From Anaerohalosphaera lusitana (GTDB lineage Bacteria; Planctomycetota; Phycisphaerae; Sedimentisphaerales; Anaerohalosphaeraceae): DNA of 64,000 nucleotides. Within the stretch, counting starts at the first letter, position 1. Every line of letters starts with the position of its first letter. The stretch covers positions 3,650,593-3,714,592 of the forward strand of contig NZ_CP019791.1 of NCBI RefSeq assembly GCF_002007645.1, in the 5' to 3' direction. Below the pieces are notes generated by a model, which was not told where the DNA came from, did no database searches, and worked only from the letters and a program-made list of their open reading frames with translations. Positions 30,938 to 40,300 of this stretch are shown here, piece after piece. The position numbers and the translations under genes were made by a program.

Positions 30938-32788
30938 ATGAACAAAAAGAATGCACCCACAAACAGCAGGCTCAGCGTCCTTGCAACCTCAGCGGCCTTT
31001 ATCGCTTTTTTCTCCGCCCTGTTCCTGTACATATTACGAATGATCGAGCCGGTCCTGCTTTATGAGCGTTTCAACATCAGCTCCGTCATAATTCCCTTTG
31101 AAGAAAGCTGGACATTCCTCAGTGAATTCCTGCTTCGGCCCGGCGGTCCGGTCGAATACCTCACCAGCTACTTGTTCATCTTCTTCGAAAATAACCTGGC
31201 AGCGACAATTATCATTACCGCCCTGGCCGTACTGCTGTGGTTCTCTGTGCGTATGCTTTTCAAGACCTCCGGCTCCCCCTGGCCCGGCATACTCGCCTGG
31301 GTACCGACAGCAGCGATGATCATACCGTTCGCAAGATACGACTACACAGTCGAAAGCTTCGTCTCACTTGCAATCTGCACCCTGACCGCCGCTATCTTCA
31401 TTAAGGTTGCACCGTGCCGGTCAGTAGCCCGAATCATCATTTACGTACTAGCGTTTTCTTCGCTCTACTATGCCTTCGCCGCCTACGCTTTTGCATTCGC
31501 AGTATTCGTCATCATGAGAGAGTTTCAAAGAAACATAAAAACCGCTACGGCCTTTTTGATCGCTGCCCTGGTCATCACCTATCTCATTCTGTCTCTGCCG
31601 ATCTTTCAACCTATACCGCCGGACTTCACTGTGTTCAGCATCGTGCCCAAATGGGCAAATGAACTGTCAAAAAATGCCCTGATAACAGCCCCCGCATTCA
31701 TGGCCGCTATATTGCTGCTTACAATCGTGTTTGTCCGTAAACCAGCACAAAAGAAGAAAAAACGCAATAAACAAAAGAATTCTCTCGGCTGGCTCAAACC
31801 CACAGCATCTGCGATCATAGTCATTTCTGCATGTGCAGTTTCTTTGCACTATGCTTTCCAGCCCAAACATAAAACGTCCTTGAAAACAGACTACCTCACA
31901 CGCCAGGGAAAATGGAACGAACTCATAGCTTGCGGACAAAAAGATCCATACCTTTTCGTTAATCCTTCTTACAACCACAACCTCAATCTGGCTCTGTACC
32001 ATAAAGGCCGATTCGAGACAGATCTCTTTAAATACCCACAAGATCCCAAAGCACTGACGCTGGAGCATCACCAGGGCCAGAAGAACAGGCGCCTGAGTTT
32101 CAAAGCCGCCCAACTGATACTCAAACTCGGCTACGTCAATGACGCTGAGAAAAAATGCTACGAACTGCTCGAGTCAGCAGGCAACTGGCCCGACGTGATC
32201 GAAACGCTTGGGTTGGTCAACCTGGCAAAGGACCAGACAATAACAGCGGATAACTTTCTCAAAAAGTTGAGTCACTTCCCGTCGCACACTGAAAAAGCCC
32301 AGGCATTGCTCAATAGAAAACAAGGCTCGCAAGAAGCAAAGCTCGTCGAGAAGCTGCAGTCAAGAGCACTTTGCAATATCAACCTGAAGAAGTTGGCACC
32401 CAACGCGGACAACTGGTTCGAATGGCTCCTGGCAAAGGACCCTACCAACGAAATGGCGTTCAAGTACATGATGGCTCATTACCTGCTCACCAAGCAGACT
32501 AACAAGATAACTCAGCACATCCACAGGCTAAAGGACTTCGGCAGGGCGGAGGTGCCGAGGAACTACCAGGAAGCGATAGTTCTTGAGATCGCCCGCAGCG
32601 GAAACGACAATGTGGTTCCCAGTGCATGGCGGCCGTCCGACAAGTCCATCGCTGTCTACCGCAGATTCCTCGATGCATGTTCAAGATTCAAAAACAGTAA
32701 ACAGGCAAAACAGGCTCTCGCCCAGCAGTACGGCAACACCTATTATTATTACCATACATTCGATCTTTCAGGAGTTGGCAAGTGGTAA
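30938..32788 (+). CDS. Multi-span membrane protein with C-terminal repeat domain (DUF6057-like)
   Basis: The 616-residue product has about seven or eight hydrophobic spans in residues 14-306. They are interrupted by a Lys-rich cytoplasmic loop (KPAQKKKKRNKQK, about 268-280). The last ~310 residues are soluble and helical, of TPR type. The C-terminal pattern of an aromatic residue with a RRF-like segment and YGNTYYYYHTF matches what I recall of DUF6057, but this is memory, not a search. The next gene starts inside its last codons (7-nt overlap at 32782-32788), so the two are probably cotranslated and may work together. The function is unknown. Confidence 0.65.
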   Translation: MNKKNAPTNSRLSVLATSAAFIAFFSALFLYILRMIEPVLLYERFNISSVIIPFEESWTFLSEFLLRPGGPVEYLTSYLFIFFENNLAATIIITALAVLLWFSVRMLFKTSGSPWPGILAWVPTAAMIIPFARYDYTVESFVSLAICTLTAAIFIKVAPCRSVARIIIYVLAFSSLYYAFAAYAFAFAVFVIMREFQRNIKTATAFLIAALVITYLILSLPIFQPIPPDFTVFSIVPKWANELSKNALITAPAFMAAILLLTIVFVRKPAQKKKKRNKQKNSLGWLKPTASAIIVISACAVSLHYAFQPKHKTSLKTDYLTRQGKWNELIACGQKDPYLFVNPSYNHNLNLALYHKGRFETDLFKYPQDPKALTLEHHQGQKNRRLSFKAAQLILKLGYVNDAEKKCYELLESAGNWPDVIETLGLVNLAKDQTITADNFLKKLSHFPSHTEKAQALLNRKQGSQEAKLVEKLQSRALCNINLKKLAPNADNWFEWLLAKDPTNEMAFKYMMAHYLLTKQTNKITQHIHRLKDFGRAEVPRNYQEAIVLEIARSGNDNVVPSAWRPSDKSIAVYRRFLDACSRFKNSKQAKQALAQQYGNTYYYYHTFDLSGVGKW

Positions 32789-34311
32789 CAAAGCACTCCA
32801 TCAGAATAATAATTCTCATTTTAGCTGCACTCAACGCGGTCTCAGCAAATGCCGCTACATCATTGGACCGGCAGCCGGCAATCAAACCCGATTACGCATC
32901 CATAACGATCCCTTCGAACATTGCGCCGATGAATTTCGCGATCGAGGAAGAAGCTGCTAGCTTCACCGTCAAGATCACCTCAGGAAGCGACTCCAAAGGA
33001 TTCACCGTCAAAACCAGCACCGACACGGTCAATATTCCGCCCGCCAAATGGACGAACCTGCTGAAAAAGGCAACCGGCAAAAACATCTACTTCGAAATAA
33101 CCGCCCACGAGTCTGACGGAACAACCGTCAAGTTCAAAAAGATCACAAACCACGTTGCTACCGATCCCATTGACGACTATCTCGCGTATCGCTTCATGCG
33201 GCCGATCTACAACGGCTGGGCAAAGATCCAGATTCGCCAGCGTGACCTCACCAGCTTCGATGATTCCCGCATCATACACGGCAAAAAATTCGGCAATGCA
33301 TGCATGAACTGCCATACCTTCCCGAACAACGAACCCGACCAGATGGCCATGGGCATCCGCGGTCAGTACGGCGTAGGCACCCTGCTGGCAATGGATGGTA
33401 AGGTGCAGAAACTGGGAACCAAGTGGGGCTACACCGAATGGCACCCAAACCGCAAGATCGCGGCCTACTCCATAAACAAAGTGCGTCAGTTTTTCCACGC
33501 AGTCGGCATGCAGGTCCGCGATGTAGTCGACCTCGACTCGGGCATCGTATATTATGACGTCGACGATCAGCAGATACGCACCGCCCCTGCACTGACCAAA
33601 CCCGACAGACTCGAAACCTATCCTGCCTGGACGCCGGACGGCAAATGGCTCTACTTCTGCAGCGCACCGATACTGTGGGAGGACCGCGACACCGTACCGC
33701 CGAAAAATTTTGACAAGGTCCAATACGACCTCCGCCGCGTCAGCTACGACGCCGAGACAGACACATGGGGCGAGGCCGAAACCGTCCTCACCGCCGAAGA
33801 AACCGGCAAGAGCGTACTGATCCCAAAGATATCATCCGACGGCAAATACCTGGTTGTTTGCCTCACCGATTACGGATGTTTCCCTGTCTACCAGCCAAGC
33901 AGTGACCTTGCGATCATCGACCTGGACACGGGCGAATGGCGTAAAATGCCCGACACCGTCAACAGTGAATACAGTGAATCGTGGCACAGCTTTTCCAGCA
34001 ACGGCCGATGGCTCACCTTCTCCAGCAAACGCATCGGCGGCCTTTTGACTCGCACCTTTTTCTGTCACATCGACGAGCAGGGCAACTTATCAAAAGCATT
34101 CATCCTGCCGCAGAAGGACCCGCACTTTTACGACTCGATCATCCAGACATACAGCCTGCCCCAGCTCGTAAAAGGACCGGTGCAGTATTCCGAAAAAGAA
34201 CTCGTCCGTGCCGCACTGAGCGATGAGCAGATCGAAGCGTCGCTTCCGGTAACAGGTGCAACACCTAAAGTCAAAGAAGGCGACGATCCCTGGCAGCAGG
34301 TCCGCGAATAA
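32782..34311 (+). CDS. Exported c-type haem protein with TolB-like beta-propeller
   Basis: The 509-residue product has a signal peptide (cut near residue 24, after SANA), an N-terminal beta-sandwich-like region, and a single c-type haem motif CMNCH (C174, C177, H178). A TolB/PD40 propeller follows, with repeats such as PAWTPDGKWLYFCSA, PKISSDGKYLVVC and WHSFSSNGRWLTFSSKR. The start is GTG at 32782, overlapping the stop of the previous gene, with CAGGAG upstream. Location would be periplasmic. A haem ligand inside a protein otherwise made of PD40 repeats suggests electron transfer or sensing at the cell surface; no substrate can be assigned. Confidence 0.75.
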   Translation: MVTKHSIRIIILILAALNAVSANAATSLDRQPAIKPDYASITIPSNIAPMNFAIEEEAASFTVKITSGSDSKGFTVKTSTDTVNIPPAKWTNLLKKATGKNIYFEITAHESDGTTVKFKKITNHVATDPIDDYLAYRFMRPIYNGWAKIQIRQRDLTSFDDSRIIHGKKFGNACMNCHTFPNNEPDQMAMGIRGQYGVGTLLAMDGKVQKLGTKWGYTEWHPNRKIAAYSINKVRQFFHAVGMQVRDVVDLDSGIVYYDVDDQQIRTAPALTKPDRLETYPAWTPDGKWLYFCSAPILWEDRDTVPPKNFDKVQYDLRRVSYDAETDTWGEAETVLTAEETGKSVLIPKISSDGKYLVVCLTDYGCFPVYQPSSDLAIIDLDTGEWRKMPDTVNSEYSESWHSFSSNGRWLTFSSKRIGGLLTRTFFCHIDEQGNLSKAFILPQKDPHFYDSIIQTYSLPQLVKGPVQYSEKELVRAALSDEQIEASLPVTGATPKVKEGDDPWQQVRE

Positions 34312-34317
34312 TCGAGG

Positions 34318-34346
34318 TTGTCATACAGCCACACCCCTGCTATAAT
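34318..34346 (+). promoter_or_regulatory. Promoter for the DUF5107/TPR gene
   Basis: TTGTCA (34318-34323) and TATAAT (34341-34346) are exactly 17 nt apart. Transcription would start near 34353, about 38 nt before the next ATG. The gene therefore has its own promoter even though it follows the haem protein by only 79 nt. Confidence 0.75.
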
Positions 34347-34390
34347 TCCGCTTTTGGTTCTACCATTTCCAGCAGTTTGAAGGGTGTTGC

Positions 34391-36394
34391 ATGACCTCAT
34401 TACGTATTTCTCAAATAGAATTGCCATCCGCCGGTCTCGGCCCGGAAAACCCCCTGCCGCCACTTCGTCCGCTCGGGCTCAGCCAGCACGAACTGAAGGT
34501 CGCGGACTCCGTCCCTGCCCGGAACCGCAAGTACCTGAATTACGGCAGCGACGCAGGCTGCCTGCCCTACCGCTTCCAGGACTCCTACAACCGTATTAAA
34601 CGGCCCAAACAGTTCACCGCAATTATTCTTGAAAACGACTTACTGACCGCAACCTTCCTGCCGACCCTCGGCGGCCGACTGTACTCGCTCCATCACAAAC
34701 CCACAAATCGCCAACTGCTGCACAAAAATCCCGTGTTCCAGCCCGCGAACCTCGCCATGCGTAACGCCTGGTTCAGCGGCGGAGTCGAATGGAACATGTC
34801 CATACCAGGCCATTCGCCCTTTACCTGCGAGCCTGTTTTCGCAGCCCGCCTGCAAACCGACGACGGCACGCCGGTCCTCCGCATGTACGAATTCGAACGC
34901 ATCCGCAAGGTGCCCTGGCAGATAGACTGCTTCCTGCCTGAAGGCTCACCGCTGCTGTTCGTACGCGTCCGCCTCATCAATTCGAACGACCACGAAATAC
35001 CCATGTACTGGTGGTCCAACATCGCTGTAGACCAGGCGTCTGATACACGCGTACTCGCACCGGCAAACGAAGCGTTCACGCTAGGCGTCGAGTTCGAAAT
35101 GAAGATGGTGCCCTTCCCCATGATCGAAGGCAGGGACATGTCCTACTCGCGAAATGTAAAGTACGCCTCCGACTACTTCTACCGTATGCCCGATATGCAA
35201 ATGCCCTGGATCGCCGCCCTCGACCGCAATGGCCGCGGAATGTTCCAGGCATCGACTCCCCGTCTCAACGCACGCAAAACGTTTTACTGGGGCAATCAGC
35301 CCGGCGGTAGAAAATGGCAGCGATTCCTCTCCACCCCGCCCAACGAATACCTGGAGATACAGGCAGGCATCGCACCTACGCAGGCCGAATGCATCCCCAT
35401 GCCGGCCCGCGCCGACTGGTCCTGGCTCGAAGCTTACGGCCCGCTCGAAGCTGGCCCCGAGATAATCCACGGCCTATGGAACCAAGCCATACAGCACACT
35501 CAGGACCAAATTCAGCAAACCCTGTCGCCGGCAGCGCTAGAAAAACTGCACCATGATACCGAAACCTTGGCCAATACGCCTCCGCAAGAGATTCTGCATC
35601 ACGGCTCCGGCTGGGCCCGCCTTGAAAACCTGTTGAATGAATCCCAGAACACCGCTTCGCCGTTCCCGGCCTCGCAGATATTTCCACAGGAAAGCCTCAC
35701 CGAACAGCAGCAGCCCTGGCTCGAACTTTTAAATAAAGGAACTTATCCCTACCGCCCGCCGCACGAACGGCCCGGCGCCTTCGTTAGCGACAAACGCTGG
35801 CTGTCCATGCTCAAGGATTCTATCGAAGCAGGCCGGTCCGATCACTGGCTCGCATGGCTGCATTTGGGCGTGATCCACTTTGCACAGAAGAACAATGAGG
35901 CAGCAAAACAGGCTTGGCAGATATCCCTGGATCGCGAACCCTCCGCATGGGCGTACCGCAATCTGGCACAACTAGAACTGCTCTCGAACGACGCGTCCGG
36001 CAAAGCTGCCGACCTCTACATTGCCACCGTCGAGCTCTTCGACGATCTGCCTCAATTGACCGCCGAAGCTGTAGACTGTCTCATAAAAACTGACCGCTGG
36101 AACGACCTGGAAAACATCCTTGCCGCCGCCCCGCAAAACGTCAGCTCGCACAGCAGAATCCAGCTCGCCTACGCCCGCCTGCAATTGCACCAGAGAAAAC
36201 ACGAACAAGCCGCCCGAACCCTGGCAGCCATCGAACTGCACGACCTCCGAGAAGCCGAATCCACCCTGACCGACCTGTGGGTCGACATTCATACTGCAAT
36301 GCTGAAAGAACAAGGCAAATCCTCAAATAAAACAGCGATTCTCAAGCAATACCCCCTCCCCGAAAACATCGACTTCCGCATGACCGACGATTGA
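34391..36394 (+). CDS. DUF5107 domain and TPR-repeat protein
   Basis: The 667-residue product has an N-terminal galactose-mutarotase-like DUF5107 domain (about residues 75-340). It includes LPTLGGRLYSLHHK, WFSGGVEWNMSIPGHSP and MYWWSNIAVDQ. From about residue 460 come TPR-like helices (WLHLGVIHFAQKNNEAAKQAWQISLDREPSAWAYRNLAQLEL). No signal peptide is visible, so it is probably cytoplasmic. In this family DUF5107 is thought to bind or modify sugars, but no activity is established. It follows the haem protein on the same strand and ends 14 nt before the convergent methyltransferase. Confidence 0.8.
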   Translation: MTSLRISQIELPSAGLGPENPLPPLRPLGLSQHELKVADSVPARNRKYLNYGSDAGCLPYRFQDSYNRIKRPKQFTAIILENDLLTATFLPTLGGRLYSLHHKPTNRQLLHKNPVFQPANLAMRNAWFSGGVEWNMSIPGHSPFTCEPVFAARLQTDDGTPVLRMYEFERIRKVPWQIDCFLPEGSPLLFVRVRLINSNDHEIPMYWWSNIAVDQASDTRVLAPANEAFTLGVEFEMKMVPFPMIEGRDMSYSRNVKYASDYFYRMPDMQMPWIAALDRNGRGMFQASTPRLNARKTFYWGNQPGGRKWQRFLSTPPNEYLEIQAGIAPTQAECIPMPARADWSWLEAYGPLEAGPEIIHGLWNQAIQHTQDQIQQTLSPAALEKLHHDTETLANTPPQEILHHGSGWARLENLLNESQNTASPFPASQIFPQESLTEQQQPWLELLNKGTYPYRPPHERPGAFVSDKRWLSMLKDSIEAGRSDHWLAWLHLGVIHFAQKNNEAAKQAWQISLDREPSAWAYRNLAQLELLSNDASGKAADLYIATVELFDDLPQLTAEAVDCLIKTDRWNDLENILAAAPQNVSSHSRIQLAYARLQLHQRKHEQAARTLAAIELHDLREAESTLTDLWVDIHTAMLKEQGKSSNKTAILKQYPLPENIDFRMTDD

Positions 36395-36408
36395 CCCATC
36401 CACGGCCC

Positions 36409-36996
36409 TTACTTCGTACAACGATAAACTACCGCTGGCGGCAGATTCCGCCACACCACAGGCGATACCTCGACCGAACCGAATGCTCGTTCCAAACGAC
36501 CACGAAACCGCTTCGCTGCCGGCAGAAACAACATCGACGCATACGCGAACGTCGTAAACACCCCGTCCTCCTTGAGCACTTCCCTCGCCTCGTTCAGAAT
36601 ACTCTCCTGCAATTCGTCGTCAAACGCCGCCCACGGCAGCCCCGAAACAATACAGTCCGCCGCCCCAAAACCGTTAGCTTCCATTATCCGGCATGCATTC
36701 GCAGCACTACCCGCCGCGATCACTGCATCAGGAAACTGCTTGCGAAGATGAACCACCAGCCGCGAATCCATCTCAACAGCCAGCACCTTCGCCTCTTCAC
36801 GCTTCTGGCGAAGTATCTCCCGAGTAAACGATCCCGTCCCCGGCCCAAACTCCAGTATCCTGCTGCTATCACTCACCCCTGCCAGACCAACAATCTGACG
36901 TGCAAGATGACGACTGCTCGGCGCAACCGCACCGATGGTACGAGGCCGTTGAAAGAACTTGCTCAAAAAAACAATATGGCTCTGCCCTTTTTTCAT
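36409..36996 (-). CDS. SAM-dependent methyltransferase, phospholipid N-methyltransferase/RsmA-like
   Basis: The 195-residue product has a class I methyltransferase fold with the SAM motif ILEFGPGTGSFTREI and an acidic residue after beta-2 (VLAVEMDSR). A short stretch SGLPWAAF replaces the catalytic motif IV. It resembles small PmtA/COG3963-type phospholipid N-methyltransferases and also KsgA-like enzymes. The substrate is not certain. A GTG four codons upstream (37008) is open, but the ATG at 36996 has GGGTGG 8 nt before it. Confidence 0.7.
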   Translation of the reverse strand: MKKGQSHIVFLSKFFQRPRTIGAVAPSSRHLARQIVGLAGVSDSSRILEFGPGTGSFTREILRQKREEAKVLAVEMDSRLVVHLRKQFPDAVIAAGSAANACRIMEANGFGAADCIVSGLPWAAFDDELQESILNEAREVLKEDGVFTTFAYASMLFLPAAKRFRGRLERAFGSVEVSPVVWRNLPPAVVYRCTK

Positions 36997-37211
36997 CAAC
37001 AATGCCACCCAAAAGAACTACCGTTAGCATATCTCCTAACCACCCAAACTATACGCCACTACACCAGAACAGCTCGCAATTTTCAACAAGATGTTAACAA
37101 AAACGCATAAAAAAGCCTTTATCACGGAATACCGTCCAATGGAAAAAAACTCTCACACACCCACCTGTTGTTATTGAACTCCCCGCGTAGCCGCAAGGGA
37201 TTCCCGGCCTA

Positions 37212-37625
37212 ATGAAACAGATAGCCCGCACCCTCACCGACTGCGAAGATGGATTCCTTAAAGACAAAACGTACCTGATTCACGACAGAGATCCACTGTA
37301 TCGAACAGAAGGATTCCACGCTCTGCTCAAAACCTCCGGCGTAGAACCTGTAAGACTGCCGGCACACAGTCCCGACCTGAACGCCTATGCAGAAAGGTTC
37401 GTCAGGTCAGTAAAATCAGAATGCCTTGACCATCTGATTCTGTCGTCCGTCGAACAGCTCGAGTACGTTCTTGGTGAATACAGCAACTATTATCACCACG
37501 AGCGCATTCACCAATCACTGGGCAGAATCATCGAACCAAAGCACCAGCTTGACGAAACAGCCGATATCAGGTGCATTGAACGCCTCGGCGGACTGCTGAA
37601 ATCCTACCACCGCCTGGCCGCGTAG
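37212..37625 (+). pseudogene. Truncated integrase-type transposase (remnant)
   Basis: The 137 residues correspond to the C-terminal part of an rve (DDE) integrase core. LIHDRDPLY carries the second catalytic Asp, and NAYAERFVRSVKSECLDHL carries the Glu. The N-terminal DNA-binding part and the first catalytic Asp are absent. The open frame is preceded by a stop and starts at an internal Met. No terminal inverted repeats were found. It lies between the methyltransferase and the fucosidase in a poorly coding stretch. The remnant shows that this region has received mobile DNA. Confidence 0.8.
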
Positions 37626-37915
37626 CAGGAAGTCCCGTTGACAAACTAATCAGGCCTATGACATCCCCGCAACCCGTGCGTCAACACTGGCAATATTTAC
37701 CACTTCCATCAAGTTGTAACCGACCAGGCCCACTGCCTACGCTGTCAATTACGGACGCAATTCCGAATCTTAACTTGTTAAAGACAACATTTTAAGCACA
37801 GATGACTTTTTGCACCCCACGCGAGCCAAAGTTTGAAATCTCAGCAGGAATGGATTCCCCTTTATCATAAAATCATACACAATTTACCAACGGTCGAAAA
37901 GTCGGAGAACAAGGC

Positions 37916-39148
37916 TTAACGTGCTGTTTTCACCTTCTCGTTATCATCAACAACCTCTTCTGTCTTTCGCTTTTGCAGATAAGTTGTCTTGTTGAGTTTC
38001 GGATACCCTTCTTTGCGTATCCGGTCACCCAAGGCCTGAAAGTTCTTGCGAGCATCATCCGGAATACCGCCGTCTATATCCAGACCGGTATTGAGGAGCA
38101 AGTTGGCATTATTATCTGAAGCACTCTCAAGCATTCGCCACAACTTAGCTGGTGACCAACACTTCGCATTCTTACGCCACGCCCAACTACCTGTCGAAGT
38201 CACACATATCTCGGCTTTTTTGCCATAATTCTTACTCCAGGCTTCATCTGCCAACTTCCGAATCCTTCTATTCTCGGGACTGTTACCGGGATAGGCACCT
38301 GCTATCGAACCAAGATGTCGCTCACCAATAAGAAAATCCTCAGTACCTGTCGCCCCAGTCTTGAAACCGATCAAAGCATGTGGCTGGTGTTCATGGATCA
38401 GATCATAAAACTCCTGCATTTTGAACATCTCTGGATTCGCAAGAACACCACCGAGTGTGTCGAACCAGAACCCCGCAACGGGCCCGTATTTTTCACAAAG
38501 CTCGCTCAATTGATTCTTGCAGAACTGGCGGTAAATCTCAAAATCCTCTTCCTTTGCATACCTGAAGTAATCCGGCTTGGCCTTGTAGTGGGGCCGGGCA
38601 CAACCATAGAGATTCGAAGGCATAAAGTATGGGTGCGTCCAGTCAATACCTATCGAATAGTAAATAAACAACGGCATGTCTTCTGCGTGGCAGGCCTGAG
38701 CAAGTTCTCCGAGGAAATCCCGCTTTGCCTGATAATCCATACTGTCCCAGTCAGTGTAAGCTGAATCCCACAGACAGAAACCATCATGGTGCTTTGCAAC
38801 GAATGTGATGTAATTCATCCCGCTGGCGCGAGCAAACTTTACAATCTCTTCAGCATCAAAATCTTTGCCCGTAAATCTTGCAGCCGTCTTCTTGTATTCC
38901 TCAAGCGGTATTCTGGAATAGAACATCTGCCACTCAGCTTCATAAGGGCCCCAGACACCCCAGTGAATAAACAGCCCCATGCGAGCTTGATCAAACCACT
39001 TAAAATTTGCCTGCCGAGGATTCTCAGCGTACAACTTCGCATGGTCCTCGAGATAACCGGGAACAGTTTTCTCCCCTGCCAGCGCGAGGGACGCCAAAGA
39101 AACTACCACAAGGATCAGTAAACACTTTTTTTCATAACTCTTTTTCAT
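37916..39148 (-). CDS. Secreted alpha-L-fucosidase, GH29
   Basis: The 410-residue product has a signal peptide (Lys-rich start, hydrophobic core, likely cleavage after SLALA) and a GH29-type catalytic domain. Signatures are RMGLFIHWGVWGPYEAEW, YITFVAKHHDGFCLWDS, and FWFDTLGG, where the Asp matches the GH29 nucleophile position. The substrate would be fucosylated glycans, for example from algal or animal mucins, hydrolysed outside the cell. The context is a lone gene next to a dockerin-like remnant and a transposase fragment, not a polysaccharide-utilisation operon. Confidence 0.85.
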   Translation of the reverse strand: MKKSYEKKCLLILVVVSLASLALAGEKTVPGYLEDHAKLYAENPRQANFKWFDQARMGLFIHWGVWGPYEAEWQMFYSRIPLEEYKKTAARFTGKDFDAEEIVKFARASGMNYITFVAKHHDGFCLWDSAYTDWDSMDYQAKRDFLGELAQACHAEDMPLFIYYSIGIDWTHPYFMPSNLYGCARPHYKAKPDYFRYAKEEDFEIYRQFCKNQLSELCEKYGPVAGFWFDTLGGVLANPEMFKMQEFYDLIHEHQPHALIGFKTGATGTEDFLIGERHLGSIAGAYPGNSPENRRIRKLADEAWSKNYGKKAEICVTSTGSWAWRKNAKCWSPAKLWRMLESASDNNANLLLNTGLDIDGGIPDDARKNFQALGDRIRKEGYPKLNKTTYLQKRKTEEVVDDNEKVKTAR

Positions 39149-39251
39149 TACGCTACGCCCTTATGAATGACAGATGTAATAAAAAGCACAGGCAACTGCC
39201 CAAAGTAGCTGAAATGGCCAGTTGCCTTAACGTTTTCAGGTCACAAACAAA

Positions 39252-39413
39252 TCAGTCACAGTTGCTTTCGGGTATCAAACTGCAATTCAGCCAACTGCTC
39301 GCGAACATCGCAAAATCTGCGAGATTAACCTTGCAATCGCCCGTAAAATCAGGATGAATTAAGAAACTATGAAAGCCAGACACCTTTAAAGCCACCTCAA
39401 TCACATAGCCTTC
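39252..39413 (-). pseudogene. Fragment of a secreted protein with dockerin-like C-terminus
   Basis: A 53-codon open frame with no start codon ends in PDFTGDCKVNLADFAMFASS, with WLNC just after. This is a dockerin-like EF-hand tail (D-F-T-G-D-x-x-V-N-L-x-D-F-A) of the kind seen at the end of many planctomycete exported proteins. It lies upstream of the fucosidase on the same strand with no other recognisable part of the protein. It is probably the 3' remnant of a deleted gene. Confidence 0.6.
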
Positions 39414-39733
39414 TTATTAAAGCACTTACAAACACAGACCTTAACACAATTAACCGTCAACGCTTAACATAAATGCAATCACAGAGTTTAAACACCTTCA
39501 ACTCGCCGTGTCAATTAGCCACTCTCACCAAATTCCATAAATAGTATAGGCAGCCTGCCAGCACTATCAACAATAAAGCTCTTAGTACGGCCTTTCCCAA
39601 CAAATAAAAAACCAAATCCCCACCCCCCTCGCCGAATCCCCCAGCCGCACTATTTAGCAGTCCACCCGGAATGGACACGCCCCAAAGTCCTCGCAGGCGC
39701 GGCCATTGAACCCTTCCCCCACCGTCTCGCCAT
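39414..39733. other. Stretch with no confident gene
   Basis: No recognisable gene lies here. A minus-strand frame at 39511-39753 would start inside the rpsP terminator, so it is doubtful. Its last 30 residues (KAVLRALLLIVLAGCLYYLW) resemble a single membrane span and have a purine-rich GAGGGGGG before a possible TTG start. A tiny membrane peptide cannot be excluded. Confidence 0.3.
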
Positions 39734-39767
39734 AAAAAAAGGGACACGCCCATCGGACATGTCCCTT
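39734..39767 (-). terminator. Rho-independent terminator of rpsP
   Basis: The minus strand has AAGGGACA paired with TGTCCCTT (39739-39746 and 39760-39767) followed by a run of seven T. It lies 36 nt after the rpsP stop codon. This ends the ffh-(M-domain-like)-rpsP transcript. Confidence 0.85.
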
Positions 39768-39802
39768 CTGTATTGAATGCCTGGCAAACGCGTAAGATAC
39801 GC

Positions 39803-40243
39803 TTATTCGCTCTTGGCTTCCTCAGCTTCTTTAGCCGCCTTTGCAGCCGCTTCTGCTGCAGCCTTGGCCGCCTCAGCTGCCTCTTCAGCGGCCTTTTCTG
39901 CTGCTATCTTTTCCGCCTTAGTGAAAGGCTTGCCCTTCTTACGGGCAATTTCCAGAGCCTTCTGACGGCGTTTCTTCCTCGCTTCACCGATCTTGGTTGT
40001 CACGCCCTTCTTGGCGAGGATATCAACAACCGTATCACTGGGAACTGCACCCTTTTCGATCCAGTACTTGGCACGCTCCAGATCGATCACGATCTGCTTT
40101 TCTTCGTCCTTCTCGATAGGATCATAGTGACCGATCTTCTCGAGGATCCTGCCGTCACGCGGATTGCGCGACTCGATAGCGTGGATCCTGAAGAAAGGTC
40201 TGTGCCTGCGACCTATCCTTGTCAATCTCAGTTTAACTGCCAT
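39803..40243 (-). CDS. rpsP: 30S ribosomal protein S16 with long Ala/Lys-rich tail
   Basis: S16 is an early-assembly protein of the 30S body. The first ~85 residues match the family (MAVKLRLTRIGRRHRPFFRI, then HYDPIEKDEEKQIVIDLERA). The total is 146 residues, about 60 more than typical S16. The extra tail is a highly charged helix rich in Ala, Lys and Glu (KAAAEAAAKAAKEAEEAKSE). It is downstream of ffh and the 109-residue gene. trmD and rimM are not beside it. Confidence 0.93.
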   Translation of the reverse strand: MAVKLRLTRIGRRHRPFFRIHAIESRNPRDGRILEKIGHYDPIEKDEEKQIVIDLERAKYWIEKGAVPSDTVVDILAKKGVTTKIGEARKKRRQKALEIARKKGKPFTKAEKIAAEKAAEEAAEAAKAAAEAAAKAAKEAEEAKSE

Positions 40244-40300
40244 TACTACTTCCTTTCAAACTTTCTCTATATGTCAAATTTTCGAGAACCGCTTATCGGT

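Noticed and set aside
39511..39753. An 80-codon minus-strand frame with a hydrophobic end
   Set aside because: Its start lies inside the rpsP terminator hairpin. A shorter membrane peptide from a later start is possible but unproven, so it was noted in the gap entry and not called.
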